A stretch of 64,000 bases of DNA from Pseudoalteromonas sp. NC201 (lineage in GTDB: Bacteria > Pseudomonadota > Gammaproteobacteria > Enterobacterales > Alteromonadaceae). Below, in pieces: positions 18,556 to 27,506 of the stretch; the first letter of the stretch is position 1, and each line of letters opens with the position of its first letter. A model generated the notes under the pieces. That model was not told where the DNA came from, ran no database searches, and saw only the letters and a program-made list of their open reading frames with translations. Position numbers and translations under genes: made by a program. The stretch covers positions 504,485 to 568,484 of the forward strand of contig NZ_CP022523.1 of NCBI RefSeq assembly GCF_002850255.1. The letters are read 5' to 3'.

Positions 18556-19653
18556 ATGACAGACTCAACCCCACTTGAGAAAGCAGACAGATTTGTTGGT
18601 GATGATTCTCTTTCCGATTTAATTTTTGACAATATTCCGGACTACGCCTTTATCAAAGATGATCAGCTTAGGATCGTAAAAGCGAACAGTGCTTTTCGCT
18701 CCATGTATCCAGAAGAAGCCAGAGAGAAAATTATTGGCTACACCACACTTGACTCTTATCAACCAGAAGAAGTAGAAGAGTTTATCAAAGATGATAAAAA
18801 AGCCTTGGAAACAGGGTATGCAGAGTGTTTGGAGATTATCAATTTCCCAGATGGTGGCGTAAGAACATTATTTACTCGCAAAAAGCGATTCTATGATGCC
18901 AATGGCGCGACGTTTATTTTAGGACTTTCCAGTGACGTGACCGAAAGGGAGCATCTTGTCGCTCAATTAAAGCGCTCCAATGAAGCCTTAGACGAATTTG
19001 CTTATATTGCCTCTCACGATTTAAAAGCGCCACTCAATGCGATTTCCAAGTTGGTAACTTGGATTGATGAAGACTACGGCGATGAGTTACCCGAAGGCGC
19101 TAAGGAGAATTTTGATTTAATTCAACAACGTGTATCAAGAATGAGTAAATTGCTCCATGACTTGCTGATTTACTCTCGGGTAAATCGAAAGCATAGCGAA
19201 AACGAAACGTTTGAATTCAGCGAGTTTACAAAAGAGATATATGACTCTATTGATATTGAGGCGAAGCTGAAATTGGAATGCACTTCTTTAATTGTCACCT
19301 TACCAAAAACTGCACTTGAAGTAGTTACCCGCAATTTAATTAGCAACTCGCTTAAACACCACGACTGTGAAAATGGCTCACTAATAATCCACGTTAAAGA
19401 AAGCCCAGAAGAGTATGAAATACATTTTATTGACGATGGACCGGGGATCCCACCTGAGTATAGGGAGAAAGTATTTGAAATGTTCCAAACGCTTAAACCT
19501 AGAGATCAACAAGAAGGTAGTGGTATGGGTTTGGCAATCATTAAAAAAGTGCTCAATTTCTATGGCGGCTCGGTCGACATTGTGGATAGCAATGTTGGTA
19601 CTGAGTTTGTGATCAAGTGGCCAAAAGTAGATACCAGAGTTAACCCAAATTAG
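18556..19653 (+). CDS. PAS sensor histidine kinase
   Basis: The 365-residue soluble kinase has one PAS domain (about residues 20-135), HisKA with His154 in ASHDLKAPLNA, and HATPase with DDGPGIP and GSGMGLAI. There are no membrane segments, so it senses a cytoplasmic cue or a partner. The ASHDLKAPL form is typical of the phytochrome-type kinases that pair with Rcp1-like single-domain regulators, as seen immediately downstream. Confidence 0.85.
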   Translation: MTDSTPLEKADRFVGDDSLSDLIFDNIPDYAFIKDDQLRIVKANSAFRSMYPEEAREKIIGYTTLDSYQPEEVEEFIKDDKKALETGYAECLEIINFPDGGVRTLFTRKKRFYDANGATFILGLSSDVTEREHLVAQLKRSNEALDEFAYIASHDLKAPLNAISKLVTWIDEDYGDELPEGAKENFDLIQQRVSRMSKLLHDLLIYSRVNRKHSENETFEFSEFTKEIYDSIDIEAKLKLECTSLIVTLPKTALEVVTRNLISNSLKHHDCENGSLIIHVKESPEEYEIHFIDDGPGIPPEYREKVFEMFQTLKPRDQQEGSGMGLAIIKKVLNFYGGSVDIVDSNVGTEFVIKWPKVDTRVNPN

Positions 19654-19664
19654 GTATTCAGTTT

Positions 19665-20084
19665 ATGCAAAATAATGATATTACAGTGCTGGTCGTCGAG
19701 GATGATGACATTGACTATATGACCGTAAAACGCAGTTTTGCAAAGCGTAAGATAATGAACCCTATGGTTCGGGCAATTGATGGCGTTGAAGCGTTAGAAT
19801 TCTTACAGACTAAAAAAATAGAGTATCCATTTATTGTTCTATTAGATTTAAAAATGCCTCGCATGGGTGGGCTTGAGTTTTTAGGTAAGTTGAGGGATGA
19901 CCCAGAGTTAAAAGATACGGTTGTGTTCGTACTCACCACTTCGAAAGATGAAGATGATATTCATCATAGTTATGAAAAAAACGTAGCAGGATATTTTTTA
20001 AAAGAAGAAGCAAGTAACTCAATGATGAGCCTTGTTGATATGTTGGATGGATATTGGCGAATTGTACAGTTTCCAACTAAGTAA
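19665..20084 (+). CDS. Single-domain response regulator (Rcp1-like)
   Basis: The 139-residue stand-alone receiver has acidic pair DDD near residues 14-16, phospho-acceptor Asp61 in LLDLKMPRMGG, and Lys in the C-terminal part. It starts 11 bp after the PAS kinase and ends 11 bp before the REC-GGDEF-EAL gene, so the three form an operon. Its likely role is as intermediate in a relay. Confidence 0.87.
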   Translation: MQNNDITVLVVEDDDIDYMTVKRSFAKRKIMNPMVRAIDGVEALEFLQTKKIEYPFIVLLDLKMPRMGGLEFLGKLRDDPELKDTVVFVLTTSKDEDDIHHSYEKNVAGYFLKEEASNSMMSLVDMLDGYWRIVQFPTK

Positions 20085-20095
20085 TGAGGTTGTAA

Positions 20096-21826
20096 ATGAA
20101 CATATTGCTCGTTGATGATGATGTGGTTGACCGAAAGATGATCCGCCGTTCCTTAGTGAAAGGCGGGATTGAACATCATTTGACAGAAGTTAGTACAGTA
20201 GAAGAAGGAATATTTGCGCTAGAAGAGCTTTGCTTCGACCTATTATTACTGGATTACAATATGCCGTCCAAAAATGGTGTGGACTTACTCATCGAACTTA
20301 AGCGTATTAACCATATTAAAGATTTAACCATAGTCATGATCAGCAATTCGCATTCTGAAGAGTTGGTTTTGAAATGTCTAGATTTGGGCGTACAGGACTT
20401 TCTACTCAAAGAAGAAGTCACCGCATCGCTCTTGAGCCGGTCTATTATCCAAGCAAGGAAACGCTTTGAGCTAGAAAGTCAACTGCATAAAAGCTACCTG
20501 CAAGTAAAGCAGATGGCTGAACGCGACTCATTGACGGGGTTGTATAATCGTTACTATTTTGAAGAAACCTGCCAGCGGCTGATGCAAGCCGATAAAAAGC
20601 GCTATAAGTGTGCAGGGATCCTTGTCGTTGATATCGTCGATTTTAAAAAGATAAACGACCGCTTTGGCCATGAAATCGCTGATCAACTTTTACTTGAACT
20701 AGGAGCAAGCTTTAAGAGGCATACCAAGCAAGAAGATATTGTCAGTCGTTTTGGTGGAGACGAGTTTGCTTGTTTGATGGTGTCTTGTGACAACCCGCTT
20801 CAAATTAAAATAGAAGCTGAAAAGCTTATCCGGTTACTAAGCCGAAGCTATTCAATCTATGAGTTGGACATCTACTGCCAAGTAAGAATGGGAATTTCTC
20901 TTTACCCACTTAATGGTAATAATGCTGATGACTTAATACGTTTTGCTGATATTGCACTATTTAGGGCTAAATCTTCCCAAAGTGCGATGGCGTGCATTTT
21001 CGAAGATAATATGCAGACTGAGTTCCAAATGAAGTATAACGTGGAGCAAGACTTAAGAGGAGCGATAGAGAGGCAAGAGTTAGAGTTGGCATTTCAGCCG
21101 ATTGTCGATATTCAGCAGGCCAAAGTCGCGTCTCTCGAAGCGTTGATCCGATGGCCTACTGCAAAATACACAAGTAGTCCTCAAGAGTTTATTACAATAG
21201 CTGAAGAGTCAAAGCTCATAGAACCGTTGGGAAAGTGGATTATTGAGCACGCGATCACCACATTGAAGCAGATACAAACAAAGTGCGGATATCCTATTCG
21301 TTTAGCAATAAACCTGTCGCCATTACAGCTCGGAGACATTTCTCTACCAGCATTTATCAATGATTGTCTAAAACGAGTCGATATTGATGGTACTTTATTT
21401 ACCTTTGAGCTAACAGAAACTGCGCTTTTGGATGAAAGTGAACGGGTAACATCAAGCCTAAGCCGCATCAAAGAACTAGGCTGCAAGATTGCGCTAGATG
21501 ATTTTGGAACGGGCTATTCTTCAATATCACATTTGCTCAATTATCCAATTGATATTGTCAAAGTGGATAAATCGCTTACCGACAGAATTGATGTAGACGA
21601 TAGAGGGAAAAGGATATTTAAGGGTTTGATTGATATGCTTAAGAGCCTACAATTGAGCATTGTTGTTGAAGGTGTTGAGAACTATCAGCAGTATTATGTG
21701 TGCAAAGAAGCACGAGTAGATAAAATTCAGGGGTATTACTTTTCGAGCCCTGTTTCCGAAAAGTCCGTAGTGAAAACGATAAAAGCGGTAAATAGAGAGC
21801 TCGCCAGAGAATTTAAAGCAACGTAG
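20096..21826 (+). CDS. REC-GGDEF-EAL response regulator
   Basis: The 576-residue protein has a receiver with Asp53 (LLLDYNMPSKNG), a GGDEF domain with intact GGDEF at 220-224, and an EAL domain with EAL at 348-350. The phosphodiesterase residues are retained (ELTET, DDFGTG, KVDKSL, EGVE). The I-site position reads KQED rather than RxxD. Both activities look intact, so the net effect on c-di-GMP cannot be told. It is the third gene of the PAS-kinase operon. Confidence 0.87.
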   Translation: MNILLVDDDVVDRKMIRRSLVKGGIEHHLTEVSTVEEGIFALEELCFDLLLLDYNMPSKNGVDLLIELKRINHIKDLTIVMISNSHSEELVLKCLDLGVQDFLLKEEVTASLLSRSIIQARKRFELESQLHKSYLQVKQMAERDSLTGLYNRYYFEETCQRLMQADKKRYKCAGILVVDIVDFKKINDRFGHEIADQLLLELGASFKRHTKQEDIVSRFGGDEFACLMVSCDNPLQIKIEAEKLIRLLSRSYSIYELDIYCQVRMGISLYPLNGNNADDLIRFADIALFRAKSSQSAMACIFEDNMQTEFQMKYNVEQDLRGAIERQELELAFQPIVDIQQAKVASLEALIRWPTAKYTSSPQEFITIAEESKLIEPLGKWIIEHAITTLKQIQTKCGYPIRLAINLSPLQLGDISLPAFINDCLKRVDIDGTLFTFELTETALLDESERVTSSLSRIKELGCKIALDDFGTGYSSISHLLNYPIDIVKVDKSLTDRIDVDDRGKRIFKGLIDMLKSLQLSIVVEGVENYQQYYVCKEARVDKIQGYYFSSPVSEKSVVKTIKAVNRELAREFKAT

Positions 21827-21873
21827 TAAAAAGATAAAGCCAGCAGTTACGGCCGGCTCCAGCAATGTTTGTA

Positions 21874-23334
21874 TTAAGCGCCTGGACCACATTCCAAGCA
21901 GTGCTTGATAATATCCGGGCCAAACTTCAAGTTTGCATTTAGATTTCGCAGTGCCGTTCTTAGGCCTTCTTCTATCACTGGGTGGTAGAAAGGCATTTCG
22001 AGCATTTGTGGCACGGTCATCTTGTTTTGTAGCGCCCAAGCAAGTAAATGCGCCATATGCTCAGCAGCAGGGCCGACAAATTCGGCACCTAAGAATAATC
22101 CGGTGCCTTGCTCAGCGTAGACTCGCATATGGCCTTTGTTTTTTAACATCACGCGGCTGCGGCCTTGGTTTTCAAAGCTTACCTCTCCGATGGCAAAGCA
22201 GCCACAATTGCCATATTGCTTTTCCAACTCTTTATAACTTGCTCCAACCATGGCAATTTGTGGGTCGCTAAATACCGCCGCAAGCTTTGCACGGCGCAGT
22301 CCCACTCTCACATCGGGGAAGCGACCGGCATTTTCACCTGCAATCGTGCCTTGATCTGCGGCTTCATGTAGAAGCGGGATCTGGTTGCTGGCATCACCTG
22401 CAATAAAAATGGGGGCGTTACCTGAGCCATCAATACATTGCATGGTATGTGGGTCGGCTAGCGGTACGCCTCGGTCATCAAGCTCTAGCGTGGTATTTTC
22501 TAGCCCTAAGTTATCAACATTGGGCACACGACCTGTGGCTGCCAACACATAGTCAAACTGCTCGGTTTGCGGTTTCCCTTGTTTGTCAATGTAGGTAAGC
22601 TCGGCTTTGTCACCGACCTGTTTCATATCTGATACTTTGGCATCTGTGTCGAGGTAAAACTCATCACTGAACACAGTGGTAGCATAGTCTTTGACGATTG
22701 GATCGGTTAGTGGTCCAAGGCCACCGCCGACACCAAATACTTTGACCTTTACGCCAAGTCGGTGTAGCGCTTGACCTAGTTCTAAGCCAATCACGCCGGG
22801 GCCAAATACGGCCACTGAGTCGGGTAAATTGTCCCAGTCAAAAACGTTATCGTTAATGACTAAGCGGTCGCCAAAATTATTAAACACACCGGGGTAGCTA
22901 GGTCTTGAACCTGTAGCGATAACAAAACGTTTGGCTGTGATCTGAGTGTGGTCGTCCAACTGTACCGTATGGCTGTTGATAAATTTTGCACTGCCGCGTA
23001 GTTTATCTTGCTCAGGTAGTTCGTCGACAGCTTCGACGACAAAGCCAACGAAGCGATCTCGCTCATGCTTTACTCTCGCCATAACCGCTTTACCGTCAAT
23101 TTCAGCGGGTTTTACATTAATACCAAATTTAGGTGCGACTTCAATTTGATGTGCAGCTTCAGCTGCGGCAATCAGTAACTTGCTCGGCATGCAGCCAACC
23201 CGAGCGCACGTTGTGCCGTATACGCCAGACTCAATCATCAGTACTTCTGAGGTATATTTTTTGGCATTTCTATAGGCGCTGAGACCTGCTGTTCCCGCAC
23301 CAATCACGACTACGTCGGTGTTTATCTTTTTCAT
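21874..23334 (-). CDS. Dihydrolipoyl dehydrogenase-like flavin disulfide reductase
   Basis: The ATG at 23334 is chosen because GGAG lies 6 nt upstream; the longer frame adds 35 unrelated residues. The 486-residue protein has an FAD-binding GAGTAGLSA, a redox disulfide in TTCARVGCMPSK, an NAD-binding GPGVIGLELGQ, and the C-terminal HxxxxE dyad HPVIEEG. It resembles stand-alone LPD-like reductases rather than pyruvate-dehydrogenase E3, and has a cysteine tail HCLECGPGA. Its gene follows the peroxiredoxin-glutaredoxin gene, so it may recycle that system. Confidence 0.85.
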   Translation of the reverse strand: MKKINTDVVVIGAGTAGLSAYRNAKKYTSEVLMIESGVYGTTCARVGCMPSKLLIAAAEAAHQIEVAPKFGINVKPAEIDGKAVMARVKHERDRFVGFVVEAVDELPEQDKLRGSAKFINSHTVQLDDHTQITAKRFVIATGSRPSYPGVFNNFGDRLVINDNVFDWDNLPDSVAVFGPGVIGLELGQALHRLGVKVKVFGVGGGLGPLTDPIVKDYATTVFSDEFYLDTDAKVSDMKQVGDKAELTYIDKQGKPQTEQFDYVLAATGRVPNVDNLGLENTTLELDDRGVPLADPHTMQCIDGSGNAPIFIAGDASNQIPLLHEAADQGTIAGENAGRFPDVRVGLRRAKLAAVFSDPQIAMVGASYKELEKQYGNCGCFAIGEVSFENQGRSRVMLKNKGHMRVYAEQGTGLFLGAEFVGPAAEHMAHLLAWALQNKMTVPQMLEMPFYHPVIEEGLRTALRNLNANLKFGPDIIKHCLECGPGA

Positions 23335-23462
23335 TTTTTGCTCCGAAATCAGAAAGTGTAAACCCCCATGACAGCCATTAGCTATTGTGTTTTGTTGTGT
23401 TGAGGGGGAACATTTTGACTTGGTGAGCAAGTTCACCAAGTCATGTTGTGGGGGATGAGTGA

Positions 23463-24191
23463 TTAAGCGAAATATTCAGCTAAATCATCTGAACCACCGA
23501 TGTGTTTACCACCGATAAATACCTGCGGCACGGTTTCGCGACCAGACAGCGCTTTAAGACTGGTTAGCGATGCTTGTTGACCAAGTACCAGCTCTTCATA
23601 TGCCAGTCCTTTTTCTTTTAGCAAAGCTTTGGCTTTTTCACAGAATGGACAGCCAATCTTGCTAATAACGGTAACCGGCTCTGGTTTGATTTGGCGCGGG
23701 TTAATGTACTCCAGCATAGTATCTGCGTCTGATACCTCAAACGGGTCGCCAGGCTTTTCTGGTTCGATAAACATTTTGTCAATCACACCATCTTTTACCA
23801 GCATTGAATAACGCCAGCTGCGTTTGCCAAAACCTAAATCGTTTTTATCAACTAACATGCCCATGCCGTCAGTGAATTCGCCGTTACCGTCAGGTAGTAG
23901 TGTAATATTCTGCGCTTCTTGGTACTGTGCCCATGCGTTCATTACAAACGTATCATTAACGGATAAACACACGATTTCGTCGACACCATTTTGTTTAAAT
24001 ACGCTAGCAAGCTCGTTATAGCGCGGTAAGTGCGTTGACGAACAAGTTGGTGTAAAGGCACCAGGCAAAGAAAATACAACCACAGTTTTACCTTTAAAAA
24101 TTTCATCGGTGGTGACGTGCTTCCACTCTTCATTTTCTCTAATTGGGAATGTAACCTGTGGTACGCGTTGACCTTCAATATTCTTTAACAT
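23463..24191 (-). CDS. Peroxiredoxin-glutaredoxin hybrid peroxidase
   Basis: The 242-residue fusion has an N-terminal Prx5-type peroxiredoxin with peroxidatic Cys50 in [16 protein letters not shown], and a C-terminal glutaredoxin with CPFC (Cys181, Cys184) and glutathione-binding TVPQVFIGG and GGSDDL. It matches the Haemophilus-type PGdx that reduces peroxides directly with glutathione. It lies 128 bp upstream of the flavin disulfide reductase in the same direction. Confidence 0.92.
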   Translation of the reverse strand: MLKNIEGQRVPQVTFPIRENEEWKHVTTDEIFKGKTVVVFSLPGAFTPTCSSTHLPRYNELASVFKQNGVDEIVCLSVNDTFVMNAWAQYQEAQNITLLPDGNGEFTDGMGMLVDKNDLGFGKRSWRYSMLVKDGVIDKMFIEPEKPGDPFEVSDADTMLEYINPRQIKPEPVTVISKIGCPFCEKAKALLKEKGLAYEELVLGQQASLTSLKALSGRETVPQVFIGGKHIGGSDDLAEYFA

Positions 24192-24377
24192 TTTGCTTTC
24201 CTTCTTAAGTTGATGGAGCCATTATGCCGCGCGCATTTTGATTTGTATAATTGATAGTTAAGATTAAAGTGTTCAATAAAATTGATTGTTTTCAACTTCA
24301 AATATTTGTATTTTTTAACCTAGCCAATGCCGCTAAGTTGAGGTTAGTCAATTTTTACGGGAACAGGGAATATTTAG

Positions 24378-24911
24378 ATGAAAGCAAACTTTGAATTAAT
24401 GGCGGATTACAATCGCTGGATGAACGAAAGATTATATGAAGCTGTTTCGGGATTGAGCGTCACGGAATTACACCAAGATCGAGGGGCTTTTTTTGGATCC
24501 ATTATGGGATCGTTAAACCATATTCTTGTTGCCGATATTATTTGGCTTAAGCGCTATACAGAGCATAGCCATCATGCTGAAGCACTGAATGCTGTAGCAA
24601 CAATGCCTCTGCCGACAAAGCTTGATGCGATGCTGTATGAAGATTTTGCAGCGTTGAGACAGGCAAGGGCGGAAATGGATAAGGTGATTATTGAGTTTGC
24701 GAATGAAGTCACTGAGGAGGCGCTTGCAGCCGATTTACACTACAAAAACACACAAGGTAAAACCTTTTCTCGCAAGTTTGGTTTTCTAGTGCATCATTTA
24801 TTCAATCATCAGACGCACCATAGAGGGCAAATAACGACATTACTCAGCCAGATTGGTATTGATATGGGAGAAACCGATCTATTAGCTCGGATCCCCACAT
24901 CATTTGGTTAG
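24378..24911 (+). CDS. DinB family protein
   Basis: The 177-residue protein has the DinB/YfiT four-helix metal-binding pattern. A histidine lies in SLNHILVADIIWLKRY (about residues 52-67), and two more in HHLFNHQTHHRGQ (about residues 137-149). Members are metal-dependent, often thiol-S-transferase-like, and sometimes damage inducible; the substrate here is unknown. It is monocistronic and divergent from the peroxiredoxin gene. Confidence 0.82.
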   Translation: MKANFELMADYNRWMNERLYEAVSGLSVTELHQDRGAFFGSIMGSLNHILVADIIWLKRYTEHSHHAEALNAVATMPLPTKLDAMLYEDFAALRQARAEMDKVIIEFANEVTEEALAADLHYKNTQGKTFSRKFGFLVHHLFNHQTHHRGQITTLLSQIGIDMGETDLLARIPTSFG

Positions 24912-24973
24912 TGCTCTGGCTGGTTTTACCGCTTCGTTATGTCTAGTGTTTTGTGCTAGCAGCAATGAGAAGG

Positions 24974-25002
24974 GTTGTAAAGCTAGACATTAGCTCTACA
25001 GG
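24974..25002 (-). terminator. Hairpin after the displaced immunity gene
   Basis: GTTGTAAAGCTA, a 5-nt loop and TAGCTCTACAGG form an imperfect stem downstream of the 87-residue gene. It is the degenerate partner of a perfect hairpin at 26995-27023, at the end of the second toxin-immunity module. Confidence 0.45.
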
Positions 25003-25057
25003 CCTTTAAAAACCGTGGTCGGTAAAGCCTGTTAAGAAGAATTTCACTCGCTAACTT

Positions 25058-25321
25058 TCACAATAACTCTGAATAGAGCTCCTCTAGCCACTCATGAAGG
25101 TCCTCTATGGAGTCAAAATCTTCGTCTGTTAGTTCTTCATACTCTGTTAGTGAAATAAGATTTAAGTCTATAGCCTCCCGAAGTTGGGCTCTGACTTTAA
25201 TCAAGTCATAAGGGTAGTCTTCTCCAATGCCGACAGCTCTTCTCAAAATACTGGGGTCATAGCTTTCAACATGACAATAAGTTTTTAAAATGGTTCTTAA
25301 AGGATCTTCAAGTTTATTCAT
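25058..25321 (-). CDS. Putative immunity protein of a displaced toxin
   Basis: The 87-residue, strongly acidic, mainly helical protein has a C-terminal run of Asp and Glu (ELTDEDFDSIEDLHEWLEEL). It starts 7 bp after the stop of a toxin-like C-terminal fragment, which copies the toxin-then-immunity order of the intact module at 27036-31115. No family was recognised by eye; the immunity role is inferred from position, size and acidity. Confidence 0.5.
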   Translation of the reverse strand: MNKLEDPLRTILKTYCHVESYDPSILRRAVGIGEDYPYDLIKVRAQLREAIDLNLISLTEYEELTDEDFDSIEDLHEWLEELYSELL

Positions 25322-25328
25322 CGTATAT

Positions 25329-25520
25329 TTACTTCTTTAGTTCAGGGTATAATGTGTGCAATTTAATGTTACCATCTTCTATTAGATATATAGCTTTGGC
25401 ATTTCCGTTTGAAAAATCTGTAACCTCGTATCCAGTGGGGTTTTTCTTGGAACCTAGTCTAGTTATTCCCCGTACAGCACTTCTGTAGTTAGAGCCAAAA
25501 ATATCTTCAAGTGGTATTTA
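25329..25520 (-). pseudogene. Displaced C-terminal toxin fragment
   Basis: On the minus strand about 62 sense codons (IPLEDIFGSNYRSAVRGIT to the end YPELKK) run to a TAA at 25329-25331, with an in-frame stop immediately upstream and no start codon. The fragment sits between a copy of the VgrG core and a small acidic gene, exactly where a VgrG effector tail should be. It is separated from that core by a 150-bp intergenic repeat (25522-25670). I read it as the 3' end of a retired effector domain of unknown type. Confidence 0.5.
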
Positions 25521-25521
25521 T

Positions 25522-25670
25522 GCGCTCCTCGTTTATTCCGTTGAAACAACGCTATTGAGCGAATCAAGAAAACGTCGGCCCACGTCACACTGACTCCTCA
25601 AACCACAAGCCGAATAGCGTAGTGGGAGGTGGGTTATCCGCCGAGAAGTTATGCTTTTCTGGTGTGGTGT
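25522..25670 (-). repeat. Copy of a dispersed intergenic repeat inside the displaced effector
   Basis: The segment shares ordered blocks with repeats at 31347-31560 and 32065-32425 (GCGCTCCTCGTT, AAGAAAACGTCG, CTCCTCAAA, AAGCCGA, ATGCTTTTC). It also shares blocks with the sequence at 33954-33985 (CGCCGAGAAGTTA). It separates the duplicated VgrG core from the toxin fragment, so it probably entered by insertion or recombination. Confidence 0.6.
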
Positions 25671-26979
25671 TGACGTCGTCTAGGCGTTTTACCGTGGCTT
25701 GCATGCCTTCGATGGCAGCGTCTGGGAGCAGTAGGTCGTAGTGCCAACTGGTAGACATGTCATCAAGTGAATCGCGTAGGCCTTTGACGATGTTTTTAAC
25801 TTCCGTGGCGGATTGTTTTCCTAGGTCTTGCCAGTTGATGTCTCTTAGGTATTTAACTGGGTCGCCTTTACCGACTTTTCTTTGGGTAAAAAGCCGCAGC
25901 ACGGCAAGCGCAGCCGAGAGCGATTCTCCAGTATTTTTTAAGATAACCTTGCCCACGCCTTTGACTGCTGAGCCCACTACTGGCACTAAACCAATGCCGG
26001 TCAAGGTAAAGGCAAGCCAAGCGTCAGTGTCGTTGGCTTCATCATCGTCAGTCAGTAACATGACATTGGCAATGATATCTCGTAAATCCATGACTTGGTC
26101 GATAATTGGTATCATGGAAATCAAGGTACCTACCACGATTTGTGACGTAGAGGGGTTTTGATTAAAGTCGCCTTGCAGTGTGCCCCATAACCAATCACCT
26201 GCTTGGGTTGCAATGCCATTGGCTTCTATCAGTGGTGCAGTATTGCCGCTGCGTACCATTTCAGCCGCTCGCGCTGGGGTGATTTTTCCATACAGTGGAT
26301 TTTTAGGGCGATTATCTTCTGGTAGGTAATCGCGTTTATCCTCACCATATTGCACGGTATATTGACCGGGCGGGGCATTCTCAATTTTTGCTTTACCGCT
26401 GTCGTCTAAGTTGCCGGTCAGCGTTGTGCCGTTTGCAAATCGAATGGTATAAGGCGCGCCCATAATTGGGCTGCCATCTTGATAGGTGTAAGACAACTCA
26501 ATGGTACTGCTCGCCATGGTGGCAATGCCATCGGCGGCAAGTGAGAGTCGAGCATTCTCAGAAAGCGCTTGAATTTGCGGTACACTCGGCATCGTGGCGC
26601 TTTGTTTGCTGCCAATATCTTGCTCCATGCTACCGTCAAACACGGTCATGGCTTTGCCTTTTAAGGTCAGTAACTTGTCTGCAAAGATGTTGACGTTACC
26701 ACTTGAGTCAATGCTGATTTCACTGCCACCATTGGCAAGGGTGAGGTTGCCAGAGCCACTGCCTTTAATCGTGATATTGCCTTGGCTTTGAATGAGTTGA
26801 CTTCCAGCCGGGGCGGTGATGGTGAGATTGTTGTCTGCCTTGAGGTTGATATCACTTTGGATAACACTGCGATGGCTGCGACCGGCCTTAAGGGTGATAT
26901 TTTGTGTGGCGCTGACGTCAATTTGGTTGGCGGTGACGTCTAGGTTGGTTGCTGCATCAGCAATCACCGACTTTTTACT
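25671..26979 (-). pseudogene. Truncated duplicate of the VgrG core
   Basis: This 1309-bp block is nearly identical to 28214-29507 of the intact vgrG. It encodes residues from about the DUF2345/Vgr needle end through the carboxypeptidase-like beta-domain and the hydrophobic pre-toxin region. It lacks the whole N-terminal gp27/gp5 part, and its open frame starts only at an internal GTG (26967). It runs on into unrelated repeat sequence, ending with a spurious tail. A 15-bp insertion (five codons, LFTQR) distinguishes it from the intact copy. It is a leftover from effector exchange and not a functional VgrG. Confidence 0.8.
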
Positions 26980-26994
26980 ATTTAGATGGGAAGG

Positions 26995-27023
26995 GTTGTA
27001 AAGCTAACTACTAGCTTTACAAC
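26995..27023 (-). terminator. Perfect hairpin after the SUKH immunity gene
   Basis: GTTGTAAAGCTA (26995-27006), the loop ACTAC and TAGCTTTACAAC (27012-27023) form a perfect 12-bp stem 13 bp after the immunity stop. It probably terminates the vgrG-immunity transcript. A decayed copy closes the other module. Confidence 0.6.
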
Positions 27024-27035
27024 TCAGTTAGAAAA

Positions 27036-27497
27036 TTAGGAAACGTTAAAGCCTGCTAAGAAGTCAGTAAATGATGGAGCAAGTATATCTACATTTTCAT
27101 AATCGGGATCGGCACCTTCATCAACTTGCTTATCTTTCCACCATATGAATACTCCTCCTTTCTGCGCGCCATCTACACCAATGCAAATAACATTACCAAC
27201 ACCATCATTACCAATAGGCAGTAGCTCTTCAGGAATCCTATCGCAATAAATAGAGAACATAGTTAACAAATCAAAGCTAGTATCATTTTTACCAATTCCA
27301 AATAAAACATTAATGTCAAAGTCAAAAAGTAATTCACCGTCAGAATTTTGTTTAGTAAACTGATTTTTAGTAGGCTGACCACCATTAAACTTTAGAAGAA
27401 AATCAACATATTCTTTGGGGAACTGAAGTTCAAGCTCATGACAGAGCTCTTGAATCTCAAGTAAGCTTGTTTTTGGATAACTGTTTTCAAAGTTCAT
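27036..27497 (-). CDS. SMI1/KNR4 (SUKH) family immunity protein
   Basis: The 153-residue protein has the SUKH pattern: an N-terminal helix with LELQFPKEYVDFLLKFNGG, an acidic central part, and PIGNDGVGNVICIGVDG followed by VFIWWKD and a C-terminal SFTDFLAGF. SUKH proteins are standard immunity partners of nuclease toxins. It begins 9 bp after the vgrG stop, with AGGA overlapping that stop codon, so it is co-translated with the toxin it should neutralise. Confidence 0.85.
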   Translation of the reverse strand: MNFENSYPKTSLLEIQELCHELELQFPKEYVDFLLKFNGGQPTKNQFTKQNSDGELLFDFDINVLFGIGKNDTSFDLLTMFSIYCDRIPEELLPIGNDGVGNVICIGVDGAQKGGVFIWWKDKQVDEGADPDYENVDILAPSFTDFLAGFNVS

Positions 27498-27506
27498 TCT
27501 AATTTC

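Noticed and set aside
25585..26967. 460-residue frame as an independent VgrG-like protein
   Set aside because: It lacks the spike N-terminus, starts at an internal GTG without ribosome site and ends in a repeat; treated as a truncated duplicate.
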